Shown: one piece after another, positions 21,379-32,526 of the stretch
Position numbering within the stretch: position 1 is the stretch's first letter
How the letters are laid out: the number at the start of each line of letters is the position of its first letter
Source of the DNA: Zymoseptoria tritici IPO323
Lineage: Eukaryota > Ascomycota > Dothideomycetes > Mycosphaerellales > Mycosphaerellaceae
Reading direction: 5' to 3'
DNA length: 64,000 nt
Assembly: GCF_000219625.1 (NCBI RefSeq)
Contig: NC_018217.1
Coordinates: 806,001 to 870,000, forward strand
Made by a program: the position numbers and the translations under genes
Notes under the pieces: generated by a model
The model's input: only the letters and a program-made list of their open reading frames with translations
What the model was told of the DNA's origin: nothing
The model's database searches: none

Positions 21379-22582
21379 GCTGTTGTTAGCCGACAGGGAG
21401 AGGGGGCATTGCCAAGGTATAATTCCTCCAAGTTTCTACCTCATCTCTCGTCCTCTGCCTTCTTCTGTCATCAATGCCGCATCAAATCAATCAGTCACTC
21501 ATGCTGCAATGCTTTTCAGCATCTAGCACCAGAAGTAGCTCGAAGGCACATTCCGGATCACTACAGCTCCTGTTCAGTCGCTGCAAGGAATAGACACAGG
21601 CACGAATGCCGCTCCGTCGACTCGTCAGGAGACTCACGTGAATCCTGGCCCAATCCGCAGATGGATTGAAGCACTGGCCTCGGAGATCTGCTCTACTCTC
21701 CGGCTGCCACGAAAGCAAGGCGAACTCGTAGGACAATCCATGGTCCTCAACGCAGTCGAATATGTAGAATGTCATTCATGACTACGGCATTGCGGGACTG
21801 AAGGATCGACATCCTCGAACAGCAGCCTCTGCTCGTGAAGGTCGGGACGCAAAGAAGACTGATGATGAGTATGGCTCAAGTCTGTTGGCAGCCTCTACAA
21901 TGTATTGAAGAACGTATGCGAAGTTGCACAGAGTGGCAAAAACTTCAGTGCTCTTGATAGACGTTGGAATAAGCAGAACACCGAGGAAAACACTTCGGGA
22001 AGCGAGCGGTGGGTCAAAGCATGGAGCGAGGCGAGTGAGGCGAGTCAGGCGAGACCTTGAAATACCGGAGGAGGACGATTGGCCGATTCGGGAGTTGCGT
22101 GAGAGGATATTTCAGGACCAAGTCCTTGATTGAGGCGGCGGGAGGAAGAAAAGGAATCTGACAGCACGATCGGCGGGAACAGTTGACGGATGTTTGTGGA
22201 TATGACAAGACGCAGAGACGACCGGAAAGAAACGAAGTTATCGGCCAGAAGACCCAAATTCACATTGCGATGTACCCAGCAAGCTTACGGCGATGATACT
22301 CCAGGCGGTAGTACTCTCCTCCGCGTCATCCGTCCTCAGCAGAAAATGCCATCGGCGCCATCGGCTTCCTCACTATGAACAATCAGAGCCAATTCTCCGT
22401 CTTCAGCAGATGATTCCGTCGTCATCGGTCTCGCTGCAGAGACATGTTGGTACGAGGAGCGATGGAAGGGATCAATCAACTTACACTTGAGAAGACGGGA
22501 ACGACTCCACAGCATCACCATCGGCGGCGTTGGCACTGGCAGTATTTGTCAGCAACATCAAGGAGGCAGGGCTTGATGCAAC
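21379..22582. other. host flank, no recognised gene
   Basis: Dinucleotide use returns to normal directly after the right inverted repeat. Open frames are short and overlap on both strands. No motif, signal peptide or intron pattern was found. Confidence 0.4.
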
Positions 22583-22800
22583 CTACTCGGCTGCGCGAGC
22601 AACGACGTTGTCATTCGAGTGAGCCAGGGCGGCGATGGCGTTGAAGGCACTGTGGGAACATGTCAGTCCGGTGTTGCAGATGGCGAGATATGCGTGTCGT
22701 ACTCAGCTGCGCGAGCAACGACGGCGTCGATGGGTTTGGGAAGTGCGGCGGCCATGCCAGCGGCGGCAGCTATCATGAGAAAGATCTGAGTGGTCTTCAT
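22583..22800 (-). CDS. small secreted peptide, 54 aa, two exons
   Basis: Exon 1 (22800-22703) and exon 2 (22649-22583) are joined across a 53-nt intron with a GTACGA donor, a CTGAC branch site and a CACAG acceptor. The product starts with a clear signal peptide (KTTQIFLMIAAAAGMAAA) followed by LPKP. The mature part is Ala-rich, has no cysteine, and carries the words VVARAAD and VVARAAE on either side of an AFNAIAALAH segment. Without splicing the frame would end 44 codons after the start, in a short tail with one Tyr. No family was recognised. It could be a small effector-like or peptide-precursor gene; a UstYa-type gene lies 1 kb away on the same strand. Confidence 0.6.
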
Positions 22801-23791
22801 GTTGTCGGTGGAAGGTGTTGTTTGTTCGTGAATAGTGATGGACTGGTGTGAATGGATGGATGTTGCTGAACTTGATCGTCTTTGGAGTGGAGGAATCTGG
22901 CTCCTTTATGTCTTTCCCACTCACACCTCGCGGAGCATCTCGCACCGGGCGTATGTCGGTTCGAGCACTTGCACTATCGACAACAGCCGTACGGCTCTGA
23001 GAGCATCCGTGGCAGTGCATGGTCGAAGTGCCGTCATCTCGCAAGACGACATCTGCGGCAACCTGGCCCTTGCCATGTCGTCTGAGCTCAATGAGGTTAT
23101 GGTAGTGCTGCCGGTATGGGTATACTTTGTCGCATCACCACGAGACCAGCAGGTAGCGTCGGCGTGGGGGTTTCAGGACCAGGCAGTGCAGAGACGAGGT
23201 GAGGTCGTCCGCAAAGTTGCAAGAAACACCCCGGGTTCATGCAGGGCAATCGGAAGTTGATCGACGACATCACACAGGTGTCCTTACTTTTCTCCTCATA
23301 TGTATACCTGTACCGTGCTAGCCCACCAGAGATTGGCATATTGCGTGACTGTCCGCAGCGGCGATGTCTCCAGAAAGAGCAGTAGAAGATCCGGCTGCCA
23401 CACCGACAGCAGAAGGCGAAGTAGACCCGGCAGTCGGCGGCTACCAGTCCTGGAGAAATGCTCCGCCGGAGCATTGCTTAAGCAAGCTGGCATGGGATAG
23501 CGAGTGATCACATGCTCACTGTTCATGCGTTGTCAATACTTTGCCGCCGAGAGAGCTCGACTGACATGGTCGACGCCCCGCCCTGCACTTTGGCTCGGCG
23601 GAGGCCGGGCTGACGAACAATGAGGCGTTAGTCCAACCAGGTTGACACCTGCAAAACCTGTCGACTCAACATGGCAGCCTACGACAGTCCACGTGAAGTA
23701 GTCCTCGATTGAGGCCTCAGTGGACAGATCTTCGCGCGCGCGTCTGAGACGGGATACAGAATTGACATCTCGTCCTTCCGCTATCTCTTGT
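22801..23791. other. intergenic, no recognised gene
   Basis: It should contain the promoter of the small secreted peptide gene and the 3' region of the UstYa gene. Short frames on both strands overlap and show no motif. Confidence 0.4.
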
Positions 23792-25009
23792 TCAATCGTC
23801 CCAAGTATGATTCCAAGTCGGATAAATCTGCGGCTGCTTCACCTCCCCATCATAAGGATTCTCACGCCAGTGCTTGAACCACTGATCGCCAGGAAATAAC
23901 TCATACTTATCCTGCAGATCTTCCTCCGTGGAGTGATCGATGTCCGTACCATCAATGATCTGCTGAAGCTCCGTGAAGTTCTTGATTTTTTGCGTGAATT
24001 CCGGCGCTTGGTGTTCTTCCGCCCACTTGTTGATCTGGGAGAAGTTCCTGCACGTATGCGTTGAGGCCAATCTTGGGCTGTAGAGGAGATGTCAGTGGGA
24101 GATCGGAATAAACTGTTCTTGAGACGTACTAGATGCCTCGGTTGAATGGTACGTTGACGTGCCAGGAGAGCGGTGCTACATCAGCGTGGCAAACCAGCGT
24201 CTGCCGGAGCGTCTCCACGCAATGATCTGTGTCCTGTGTCAGTCGGATTGTATGTGATGGCAGTCAGGCTAGACTTCTCACCCCAGTGTTTGAAACCATA
24301 GCTCTCTCTATTGATCGTTCCGTTCTTCCATGACACTCGCTCCAGCAAGTGATATCTCTCCGGATAGAGCAGTTTCCGAAGTACATTCAGGCAATGTAGC
24401 TGATGATATACCTCGAGTTCGACGAGATAATCCTCAGTTCCCGGAAGGGCCATGGTGGGCGTGGACAAGTGCTTTGCTTCCTCCTTCGTGATCACCGACC
24501 GATTATCTGTTGTTGCCAGTCAATCTCCGCACAGAGCAGCCTGAAGTTGAGCGACTTACACTGATACAATTCTTGCCACTTTCTGTCTGTTTCGTCATCT
24601 GGATATCCCATGTACTCGGTCAATTTGCCCAGTGCCGGTGTGAATTTGTGTTCAGCAATGTATGAAACGGCTCCATTCGCCGGTGCTGCAGAAGAGCTGG
24701 GTCAGTTTTGTCTCGTCAAGCTATGCAACGTTCCCGGTGAAACATACAATATACTTGCAGAGAAGGATCTCTGCAGTCGGTCGTATAAAGCTTTATGGCC
24801 AAAATGAATGCGACCACCATGAAAAACGCATTGCTCGCCCACAGCACCTCCAAACGGCGATGATACGGCCGCGGTCTGCGACGACCATATTCCTCCGGCG
24901 ACAGCAATTTTTCTGATTCTTCATTCGCGGTGAGAGATGACCCGTCTGTATACACATCAAGCGTCGAAGACGATCTTGCAAACGCATGTCGATTCTCGGC
25001 TGATGCCAT
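23792..25009 (-). CDS. UstYa-family (DUF3328) oxidase-like membrane protein
   Basis: Five exons (25009-24748, 24685-24560, 24506-24282, 24226-24130, 24077-23792) with introns of 52-62 nt give 331 aa. A type II membrane segment lies at about residues 57-75 after a basic, disordered head. The lumenal domain has both HxxHC motifs of the family: HQLHC (164-168) and HWDHC (203-207). Known UstYa-type proteins act in fungal RiPP and other secondary-metabolite pathways (ustiloxin, cyclochlorotine), oxidising or cyclising peptide side chains; whether this one does is inference. An in-frame ATG 57 nt upstream (25066) is an alternative start. Neighbours within 7 kb that could share a pathway are the small secreted peptide, the methyltransferase and the peroxygenase. 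Confidence 0.88.
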
Positions 25010-25066
25010 GGCGAGGATGTTGCTGACGATTTTCTTGATGTGCAAGCCGACTGACTTCGAAGGCAC

Positions 25067-25891
25067 GTCCCGCGAATTTGACGAGGTTGCTGTAGCCTGT
25101 ACTGTCGGAGTTGCTCTTCGCTTGATCTCGCCTCAGATTGGGCGGCTGACTTGAGGACAGCGGTGCGGTGCGCTGGTGGCTGAGCCTCAAGGCTCAAAAG
25201 TCCCTGAGCCCGGATGACCCCGGATCGCACTGTGCACACTGAACAGGGGAGCTCTTCATCCTTGCTTGATCTTTGATCCAGTGCGGAGCATGTCCCATTT
25301 CGTCGTTGTGCTTTAGTCCTGACCGAAACACCACGAATCGAAGAAATGATCGTTATCGCTCAGCAGAGAGATGCCACTGGCGATACAGACCCTTTGCCAA
25401 CGCAGTCACTCATCAAGCCGCGGCAGCCTCAATATTTCCTGCAAGGTTCAAGCGCCGGCGTTGTGCACAATCAGGGTCACGCTAGTCCTCAAAGCCGGAC
25501 ATGAGTCAGGAGAACCTCTCTGACTTCGTGCAAAATGCGACTTGTCCGAGCCTTCCAGAGTAGTGGTCAAGGAATTCGAGGCAACTTTCTGATGGTCGCT
25601 GGCGGAGCGATACTTCATCTGTGCGGATACGCCCAAATCTGGATGGCCGATCCAGAGTAGCATGCTTGACAGCAGTTGGCGGGTTCTGTGATCTGTCAAT
25701 CCAGCATCCCAGAAAGGTGATCGGTCCGGCGCTCGGGGGCATGTCGCGATACAATCGTGATGCGCTCAAGGCAGGGTACAGAGTACACCTCCTCAGGTTG
25801 CGGCCGAGAAGAACGCCGACCACAAATGCCATCGTGTGGGGGACGCAGTGACGTCCATTCAACTTGTTCCATTGGCCGTCAAACGTGCGCC
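25067..25891. other. intergenic, no recognised gene
   Basis: Upstream region of the UstYa gene and 3' region of the methyltransferase gene, both on the minus strand. Only overlapping short frames without motifs are seen. Confidence 0.4.
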
Positions 25892-27011
25892 CTACCTCCA
25901 CAGCACACTCTGCTCGTCCAAGACATTCACGAAGACATACTCGGCGCAATCCGGATCCGTGTTGTTCTCGCGAGAAGTGATACCTAGTAAGTTGACCTCC
26001 ATCCAAACAGGCCGCATATCCATACTCTCCAAGCGCTCCCACCATTCTTGAAAGCGCAAAAAGTCCAGACTCTTGCCCGTAGCCTCCTCGACTTCCTTGC
26101 CAGCATGAAGCTCGATCAGGATCTGACCGATAGGTAGGACACCACGTCCGGAAGCCGTCCGTATACTCTGGATGGACTCGATCAAAGCGTCAAGAACACC
26201 GTACTCGCTGCCTTCGATGTCGATCTTGAGAATGTCAACGTAGTCGTGTCCGTTCCGCTTCATCAGCGATGAGATGGTCCAAGCAGACGCCTTGCCGGAA
26301 TGAGAGTCTTCAGATGCCAGACGGAAAGGAGCAAAGAATACGCGGTGGTTGAAAAGATCTCCAGAAATCTGAGGGCCCCAGTACGTGGCGGAATCGTCGT
26401 AGCCCCAAATTCGAATACTCGGCACGCGGTCGAGCAATTCCGCTTCGAATGATGAATCGGCGGCGATGCCGAAGGAGTACACAACGAGACCTTCCTGGGG
26501 CCTTTGGACACGGAACTCACTGTATGGAACGTGAGGAAACTCTTCAGGCCCAGTGACAGTCTCGTAGATGCTCAAGCCGCAAACCCACTTACCGCCGTCG
26601 CCGAGATTGCCGATTCGTTGCATGTCGTGCGGACAGGTCCATGTCGCTGGGAAGAGATCCCAGAGCGTATACGGACTGTGTGCGAAGTTTGCCTTGAAGA
26701 AAGGTATGGCGGGATATTGGGGATGTCTGCGTGGGATTTCTGTGCGCAGATTCACGCTGCGTTGCCAGATCTTTTCTGATAGTGCCATGCGCTCGTGGAG
26801 CTGTGCGCGGCGACATTCGGCGGTGCACAGTCCGAGGTTGGGTGAGTCGCGAGATAGTGGATCACCTTGCGTGGCTGGCGGACGATAGAAGAAAACCAGC
26901 AGCGCCAGGATGCTCAACACGACTATCGCGAGTCGGCCTGCGCAACGTCAGCATGCGGACGTGAACAGCATCTCTCGGAGCACAGCACTGACGATCGGAA
27001 ATCCAAGGCAT
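25892..27011 (-). CDS. membrane-anchored methyltransferase-domain protein
   Basis: Exon 1 (27011-26993) codes only MPWISD and part of the next codon. A 55-nt intron (GTCAGT donor, GCTGAC branch, CGCAG acceptor) leads to exon 2 (26937-25892), giving 354 aa. I chose this start because the long frame has no ATG of its own upstream of its hydrophobic segment and because the splice restores a short head, then a signal anchor at about residues 9-24. The lumenal domain has the block CPHDMQRIGNLGDGGKWVC (108-126), VVYSFGIA, and DILKIDIEGSEYGVL, typical of Methyltransf_22/24-like domains with a SAM-type fold. The substrate is unknown. It is 0.9 kb upstream of the UstYa gene on the same strand, so a shared pathway is possible but unproven. 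Confidence 0.75.
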
Positions 27012-27494
27012 CGCCGATTTTTGATAATTGAAAAGTCATGTGGGAAGCGTGGTGCAGCAGATGTTGCGGATGAAGGTGTTTGGTGGCTGAAGATGGTGGA
27101 GCTGAACTTGGCGGGTCCACCACTGCGGCGGGCACATTGTTCTCCCACGACAGCCATTGCACGACTGGAGGTCTACTCAAAAATGCCGAGTAAATCTGAG
27201 AGACGGGTCGATAACGAATTATCTCATGCCATGCCGTTTCATGCTGATAATGACGGCTACTCTATGAACGAGATCGAAATGAACCAATGACTTGAAAGAA
27301 TGAATCCGCCGCGTGAACATGTACTCATGAATCGATCATTCCCACCGAGCCCTTCTCTCATGCTTCCACATGTGTGCACTGCATTGAAGATATGCATACG
27401 GCGGGCTCACGCAACATGGACCTCTTCCATATCGTATCGACCTGCTGAGCACTCCTCCAACTTGATCATGACCGCAGTAACATTGCGCTATCGG

Positions 27495-27935
27495 CTAATT
27501 TGGGAAAATGTTGGTATTGCTCGGCGACACGCCGTACACCGCGGAGGGCGGGTAGTCTTGTCCGGTGTTTTCCTGGAAGAGAGACCACTCTGGGAACGTG
27601 CCATCGACAGGACCTCTGCTATTCATAAAGCGTCCTTCATACGTACAGAGAATTGGACAAGTTCCTCCGATCGGGTCGGTCGTCATAGAACAGTAGACAT
27701 ATTTGCGGCCTGAGCCGTTTGTGTCCAAGTTAGCTGGGGTGCCGAAGTCTCCGAACTCGATCATTCGTCGAGTGTCTTCAACATCGTTTCCAGGCATTGA
27801 TCTTGCGACTGCTTGGTATTGCTTGCCATCATTCTTGGTGATTGTAAACAACTGCGTCTCTTCGGAGATTCGAAATCGCGTCTCTTGCGTGTCACGATTG
27901 CGGAAAATCCGAGCGCCACCGTCCGTAGGAGACAT
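27495..27935 (-). CDS. unknown protein or displaced C-terminus of the upstream secreted protein
   Basis: A 146-codon frame starts with MSPTDGGARIF and shows coding-like composition (DTQETRFRISEETQLFTI, YVYCSMTTDPIGGTCPILC). It stays open upstream of its ATG for about 14 more codons, and a Ser/Thr-rich tail there resembles the end of the gene at 27997-28725, 61 bp away. I searched for an intron joining the two and found no donor in the right phase. Either this is the same gene with a frameshift, or a separate small gene. No family recognised. Confidence 0.4.
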   Translation of the reverse strand: MSPTDGGARIFRNRDTQETRFRISEETQLFTITKNDGKQYQAVARSMPGNDVEDTRRMIEFGDFGTPANLDTNGSGRKYVYCSMTTDPIGGTCPILCTYEGRFMNSRGPVDGTFPEWSLFQENTGQDYPPSAVYGVSPSNTNIFPN

Positions 27936-27996
27936 AGAGCTGGCCGAGGTAGAAATCGTCGGGGTTGAATTTTCGTGTCACGTTTGATTAGAACCC

Positions 27997-28725
27997 TCAA
28001 CCGCTTATGGTGCTACCCTCAGCAATGACATAGACGGCATCGGTAGGGCGTGCGTAGACCGTGCTAGTGCTTGTTGAAGTCGATATCGTCGTGTCTGTTG
28101 TGGTAATTTGCGTCGTGCTGGTCACTGTGCCTAAAGTCGCGATCGTTGTAGTAGTCACAGCCTTCGGCGTGACGACTGGCAGCTGATTTGTGGTACCCGT
28201 AGTCTTCGAGCAGGTCGAAGTGGTGATTGTGGTAGTCGACGGAGGAATTGAAAAGCAACGGCACGCTGTCGAAAGAGCGGCGCCTCGGGAGTATTTCTTA
28301 AGCTCGTTCGGTATCTTGACGGTCTGCGGACCGGCCATTCTTTTGACCTTGGCGGAAGGAGGTGTAGTCGTGGACCCGGTCGTGGGCGAAAGGCAAGCTG
28401 ATATGGTCTGCACCACGCCTACTGTGGTCGGGACGGTCACAGTGTTGACGGGATCTTTGACCGTCACTGGCACGTAGACTGTGGCGGTTGACGACGACGG
28501 AATGGTTTTCCTCACTGTGCTTGTGAAGATCGTCGTGGTCGAGGCGCAGAATCTGGTCGCCTGCGCCTGTTCGTTACAGGACGAGACGCCTCGAGTGACG
28601 GTCTTGCAAATCGGGGGAGTCCAGCCGGGATATGGGTTGGCTTGTTGATTTCCACGGTTGTGGAGTCCACCACCGGCAGCTGAAGCCACCACTGCAAATG
28701 CAGCGGACAGGAAGATGAATTGCAT
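27997..28725 (-). CDS. secreted Ser/Thr-rich protein
   Basis: 242 codons from MQFIFLSAAFAVVASAAGGG, a clear signal peptide with likely cleavage near residue 17. The rest is dominated by Thr, Ser and Val runs (TTTTIATLGTVTSTTQI) with about seven cysteines (ICKT, SCNEQ, FCAS, ACLS, ACRCF, TCSK), as in heavily O-glycosylated cell-wall or surface proteins. There is no GPI signal at the end. The short C-terminus (GSTISG) and the continuing Thr/Ser-rich frame downstream suggest the gene may be frameshifted. Upstream is a purine-rich tract (28746-28776). No domain family recognised. Confidence 0.55.
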   Translation of the reverse strand: MQFIFLSAAFAVVASAAGGGLHNRGNQQANPYPGWTPPICKTVTRGVSSCNEQAQATRFCASTTTIFTSTVRKTIPSSSTATVYVPVTVKDPVNTVTVPTTVGVVQTISACLSPTTGSTTTPPSAKVKRMAGPQTVKIPNELKKYSRGAALSTACRCFSIPPSTTTITTSTCSKTTGTTNQLPVVTPKAVTTTTIATLGTVTSTTQITTTDTTISTSTSTSTVYARPTDAVYVIAEGSTISG

Positions 28726-28745
28726 GATGTCTGCTCGCTAGTGCC

Positions 28746-28776
28746 CGGGGGGGGGGGAGAAGAAGAAGAAGAAGGA
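28746..28776 (+). repeat. G run and (GAA)n purine tract
   Basis: An 11-12 base G run is followed by GAGAAGAAGAAGAAGAAGG, 21 bp upstream of the secreted protein's start codon. On the gene's strand it is a CT-rich tract, a common feature of fungal promoters. The exact G count may vary by assembly. Confidence 0.7.
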
Positions 28777-30531
28777 ATTACAAACCCGCCAGCAGGACGC
28801 GATATACATATCGGCGGAATCGTCGCAGATCCCGTCGAGCGAGGTGCGGCTGAGAGCCACGGCGGAGATTCAAGGTCAATACTTTCAGCCAGCTACGAGC
28901 CGTCTAGTGTCCCAGAGGACACGAAGTCAGCCAACCAAACAACATCTCACTCTTCTCTCAGTCAGCCTCAATCCTCGCCAAGTCAGCCACATCATGAGAC
29001 TGGACGGAAATGCGAGCCTGGAGCGCCTCCAAACTTTCGTCCAGGTGCATCAAGAAGGTGCGCAGGAAAAGCAGGCCATTGTGCAATGCTCTATTGTTTG
29101 TGATCATTGACGCCCATGATCAGGAAGCCCGATGTTCGGATCCAGCCGTAGAGCAAGTGCTGCGCGTCCAAAGGTGCTGTCGGCTTCACCAAGAAAAAAT
29201 CGCCTGCCGCGTACAGTTGCGCATATGAGAAGGGGCTTGCTTCTAGCCCCTCGCCTCCAAACCTTCTCTCCGCACGCCAACCCACGTGTGCTCGCCGACG
29301 GCGGTTCACTGCTGTTCGGACCCGCGCGCTGAGTGGCATTGGTATGTTGCGTTTGATCGGAAAGCGCGCAGGGCTCGAGTACTGTGCGAAGCAGCAGAGA
29401 TCGCAAAGGATGATATCGTCCGTGAGGTTGATGTCGGAATGATGTCGACAGGAAGGGAAAGGAATTGCTGGTGATTTATTTAGCGGGTGAGGTTGCGCCA
29501 AGCTACGGAGGCCCATATTGCGTCTATTTTCGGGCAACTTCATCTTCACTCGCCCCTTCATTCGCAACATCATGCCGGCTCGTGACCGCAGACCGCAGAC
29601 CGCACCGAATGGAGATCTTACAACATGTCCTTGATTGGATTGAGACATGGACTTCCTGGCCTGCTCGATCTTGCCACGGATGAGGAGGTGGCCAGTCCCA
29701 ACCTACGTGCTCAAGCACCAAGGGAAGTACACATTTGACCTCACTTCGCCGCGCACTCCGCGGTGGATTGCTACAAGATGGAAGTCCCTTTCAGCCGAAG
29801 AGATGAATGTTGCATACCGATCTACGTACCCCATGAGCGAGACAAACACATACCCGCAGTTTGGAAGAGCCTCACATGTCGATCACGGACCAGAAGATCT
29901 GGAAGATTGTAATGAATCCACGCTCATTGAAAGGGAATCTACCGACACAATATACAACGGTCAGCCGGCACGTCGACATGCTTTGCTTTAGCCGAGCTCA
30001 GCTAGACATATGTTGTCCAGAAGCCTTTGATCTGCGCACTGGCTTCGATGCGATCGCACAACCAGCGGCCTATGTGGTTGATGCCGAGCGCCTGCATCTG
30101 CTGCAAACAATACTGACCAAGACCTCCGGTCTTCGTGCGTCATGCGTCGCTTACGAGATGCCGCCGTGAGCGAACCAATCCTGGCCGAACTATTGAGCGC
30201 TTAAGAGTCTGATCAAGAGACCAAGCAGCGGCTGATACAAAGCGATGTACAAGGTTTGCTGCTAAGCTCATCGTTCCGCTGATCTTGTTGTGGGGAAGAC
30301 CTAAAGAGCTCCTGTCACTCTCTTCGTATATTGCTGTTCCCAGGAGGCATTGATCTGCGGTCACTAACACTGTACTTCGGACTTCATGACAGAGCGTTCG
30401 CACTGGATGTGCCATCGCACGAGGTCATGTGGTGGCAATACCATACATATTTGCTCCAAGCCCTCGCACCAGGCGGATCAACTTCTTTTCGCAACCCCTC
30501 CCCTTCCGTAAACGCTTGACTACGAAGCACA
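28777..30531. other. long intergenic stretch, no firm gene
   Basis: Several open frames of 90-185 codons occur on both strands (for example 29091-29648 minus and 29861-30169 plus). None has a family motif, signal peptide or paired introns. It holds the promoters of the divergent secreted protein (minus) and peroxygenase (plus). Confidence 0.4.
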
Positions 30532-32100
30532 ATGAAGTCGCACTCTTCTCTCGCAGCCTTGGCGATGGCCTCTGTGACCAACGCCTTCCCAGGTATCCTG
30601 GACGCTTTGCAAGAGGCTCGCTCGATCGATTCGGGTGCTATTCTGGAACGACAGACTGCCCCGGATCCATCGACACGCTTCAACGCCCAGGAGCAGTACG
30701 TCTCCACTTCCGGTGAACATGCGTTCGTGGCTCCGAATCTTGCTGGTGGAGATCAGCGTGGTCCCTGCCCAGGGCTCAACGCTATGGGTGTGTGCTATCC
30801 ATCCCCAGGTGAGCCTATTGATGCTGACTGTAAACAAGAGCAAACCACGGGTACCTCCCACACAATGGTGTTGGATCTCACACCGACTTCATTGAAGGCA
30901 CATTCAAGGCCTTCGGCATGTCTGCGGACCTGAGTGGCTTCTTGACGGTATAAACCTACACACTATCGCTCAAGCGATGTCGTGACTTGCCACACTGACA
31001 CTCGATCAGGTCCTCGGAGGAACACTCGATGGCAATGGTCTCGTATGGTCCATCGGTGGTCCCTCAAAAGCTGCTCCCCCTCTCCTTCCAATCCTGGGCA
31101 CACCGCAGGGAATCTCAGGCTCGCACAATAACTACGAGTCCGACGTCTCACCCGGCCGAGGCGATCTGTACCAATACGGCAACGACTTCACCCTGCAGAT
31201 GTCTCAGTACCAAGAGCTCTACGACATGGCCAAGGCGAATGGCGGCAACATCGATCTCCCCTTATTGACCGACTTCCGCTCCAAACGCTTCGATCAATCC
31301 ATCGCCAACAACGTACGTTCCTCCACATGCCTCTCGATAAGCGCTGCTCTTGCTGACCACATCTCTCAGCCTTACTTCTTCAATGGTCCCTTCACCGGTG
31401 TTCTCGTGCAGCCTGCAGCGTACACGTTCATCTACCGCTTCATGGGCAACAAGTCTGCAGAATAGCCCCAGGGTCTCATGAACACTGATATCTTGAACTC
31501 TTTCTTCGGCGTCGAGGAGGTCGATGGCAAATTGCAAAAGAATCCAGGCCACGAAAAGTTCCCAGAGAACTGGTACAAAACCCCACCAGAACTACACGAT
31601 GCATCAGAGCCGTCACTGATACAGCTACAGGTACAAGCGCGCCATCGGCGACGAATACAGCATCCCATTCCTCCAAGCCGACACCGCACTAGCGGCACAG
31701 AAATACCCCAAATTCCTGAACGTCGGCGGAAACACCGGTAAAGTCAACACCTTCACCGGCGTTGACGCTTCCGACATCTCCGGCGGCGTGTACAACACCC
31801 GTACGCTTGGCGAGGGAAATAACGCCATGTGCTTTGCCACTCAATTTCTCGCGCAGGCAATGCCCGACATGATCAAGTGCAGCGGTGTGCTCAATGATGT
31901 TCTCGGTGCTATGAGCCAGTTCACGCAGTCTCTCAATGGCGCTTTTGGGGCGCTGAATTGCCCGCAGATTGAGAAGCTTGACAAGTCGCAGTTTGATCAG
32001 TTCCCGGTAAGTGTTTGAACGGGTTGAGAATGGTGTGTAGACTGACATGATACTACAGGGATACAAGAATTTCGACTGCCACACTGGAAGGTACAACTGA
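30532..32100 (+). pseudogene. heme-thiolate peroxidase (unspecific peroxygenase type) with one in-frame stop
   Basis: Six exons (30532-30787, 30841-30947, 31010-31312, 31370-31572, 31631-32006, 32059-32100) add up to exactly 429 codons. The product has a signal peptide, the haem-ligand block GPCPGLNAMANHGYLPHNG with Cys79 as the proximal thiolate, and HNNYESD...RGDLY, the acid-base region of the long chloroperoxidase/UPO class (Peroxidase_2). These secreted enzymes use peroxide to oxygenate or halogenate organic substrates. All splice sites are good, but codon 254 (31463-31465) is TAG in ...SAE-stop-PQG... A single CAG to TAG change would explain it. The truncated form would keep Cys79 and the acid-base Glu but lose the C-terminal 175 residues. 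Confidence 0.85.
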
Positions 32101-32526
32101 TGGAAGTTCAAGAAGAATCTTTCTGGAAAGTATTGAGGCTAGGGAGAGCTCTACCCATGGTCGATTGGGTAGGCCATCCGTCGGAGTCTGCTCCATCCCT
32201 CCTCTGCTCTGAAGCGTGGCCAGGAGTCTTTTCACTCAGAAACCTCTGTGCTTCCAAGATCATCGCTTTCATCATCCATCATCATCCATTATCGACTACA
32301 GCCTCGATTCATCAGTCACATACTGCGAGCATGCTGCTTGACCTACTATTGGAGGTGGTGGAGCACACACTAGATGTCTTACTTCACAACACATGCATCG
32401 CAGAACTGCTTCGCTTAAGGCCTGCTAGCGAGGGACAGTGTCGCTTGAAAAGAAGACATACGGTTCTGGAGACGGATACTCCGTCTTGCTTGCTCGACAA
32501 ACTGTGAGCAAGTCGCTCATCACATC
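32101..32526. other. intergenic, no recognised gene
   Basis: 3' region of the peroxygenase gene. One open frame (32100-32507 plus) has no motif and an unlikely composition. Confidence 0.4.

Noticed and set aside
25892..26920. Methyltransferase starting at 26920
   Set aside because: Position 26920 is GTG, not ATG; the intron at 26938-26992 gives a proper ATG start at 27011 and a short head before the membrane anchor.
29091..29648. 185-codon minus-strand gene
   Set aside because: Arg/Pro-rich mixed composition, no motif, and overlapping frames on the other strand; not enough to call a gene.
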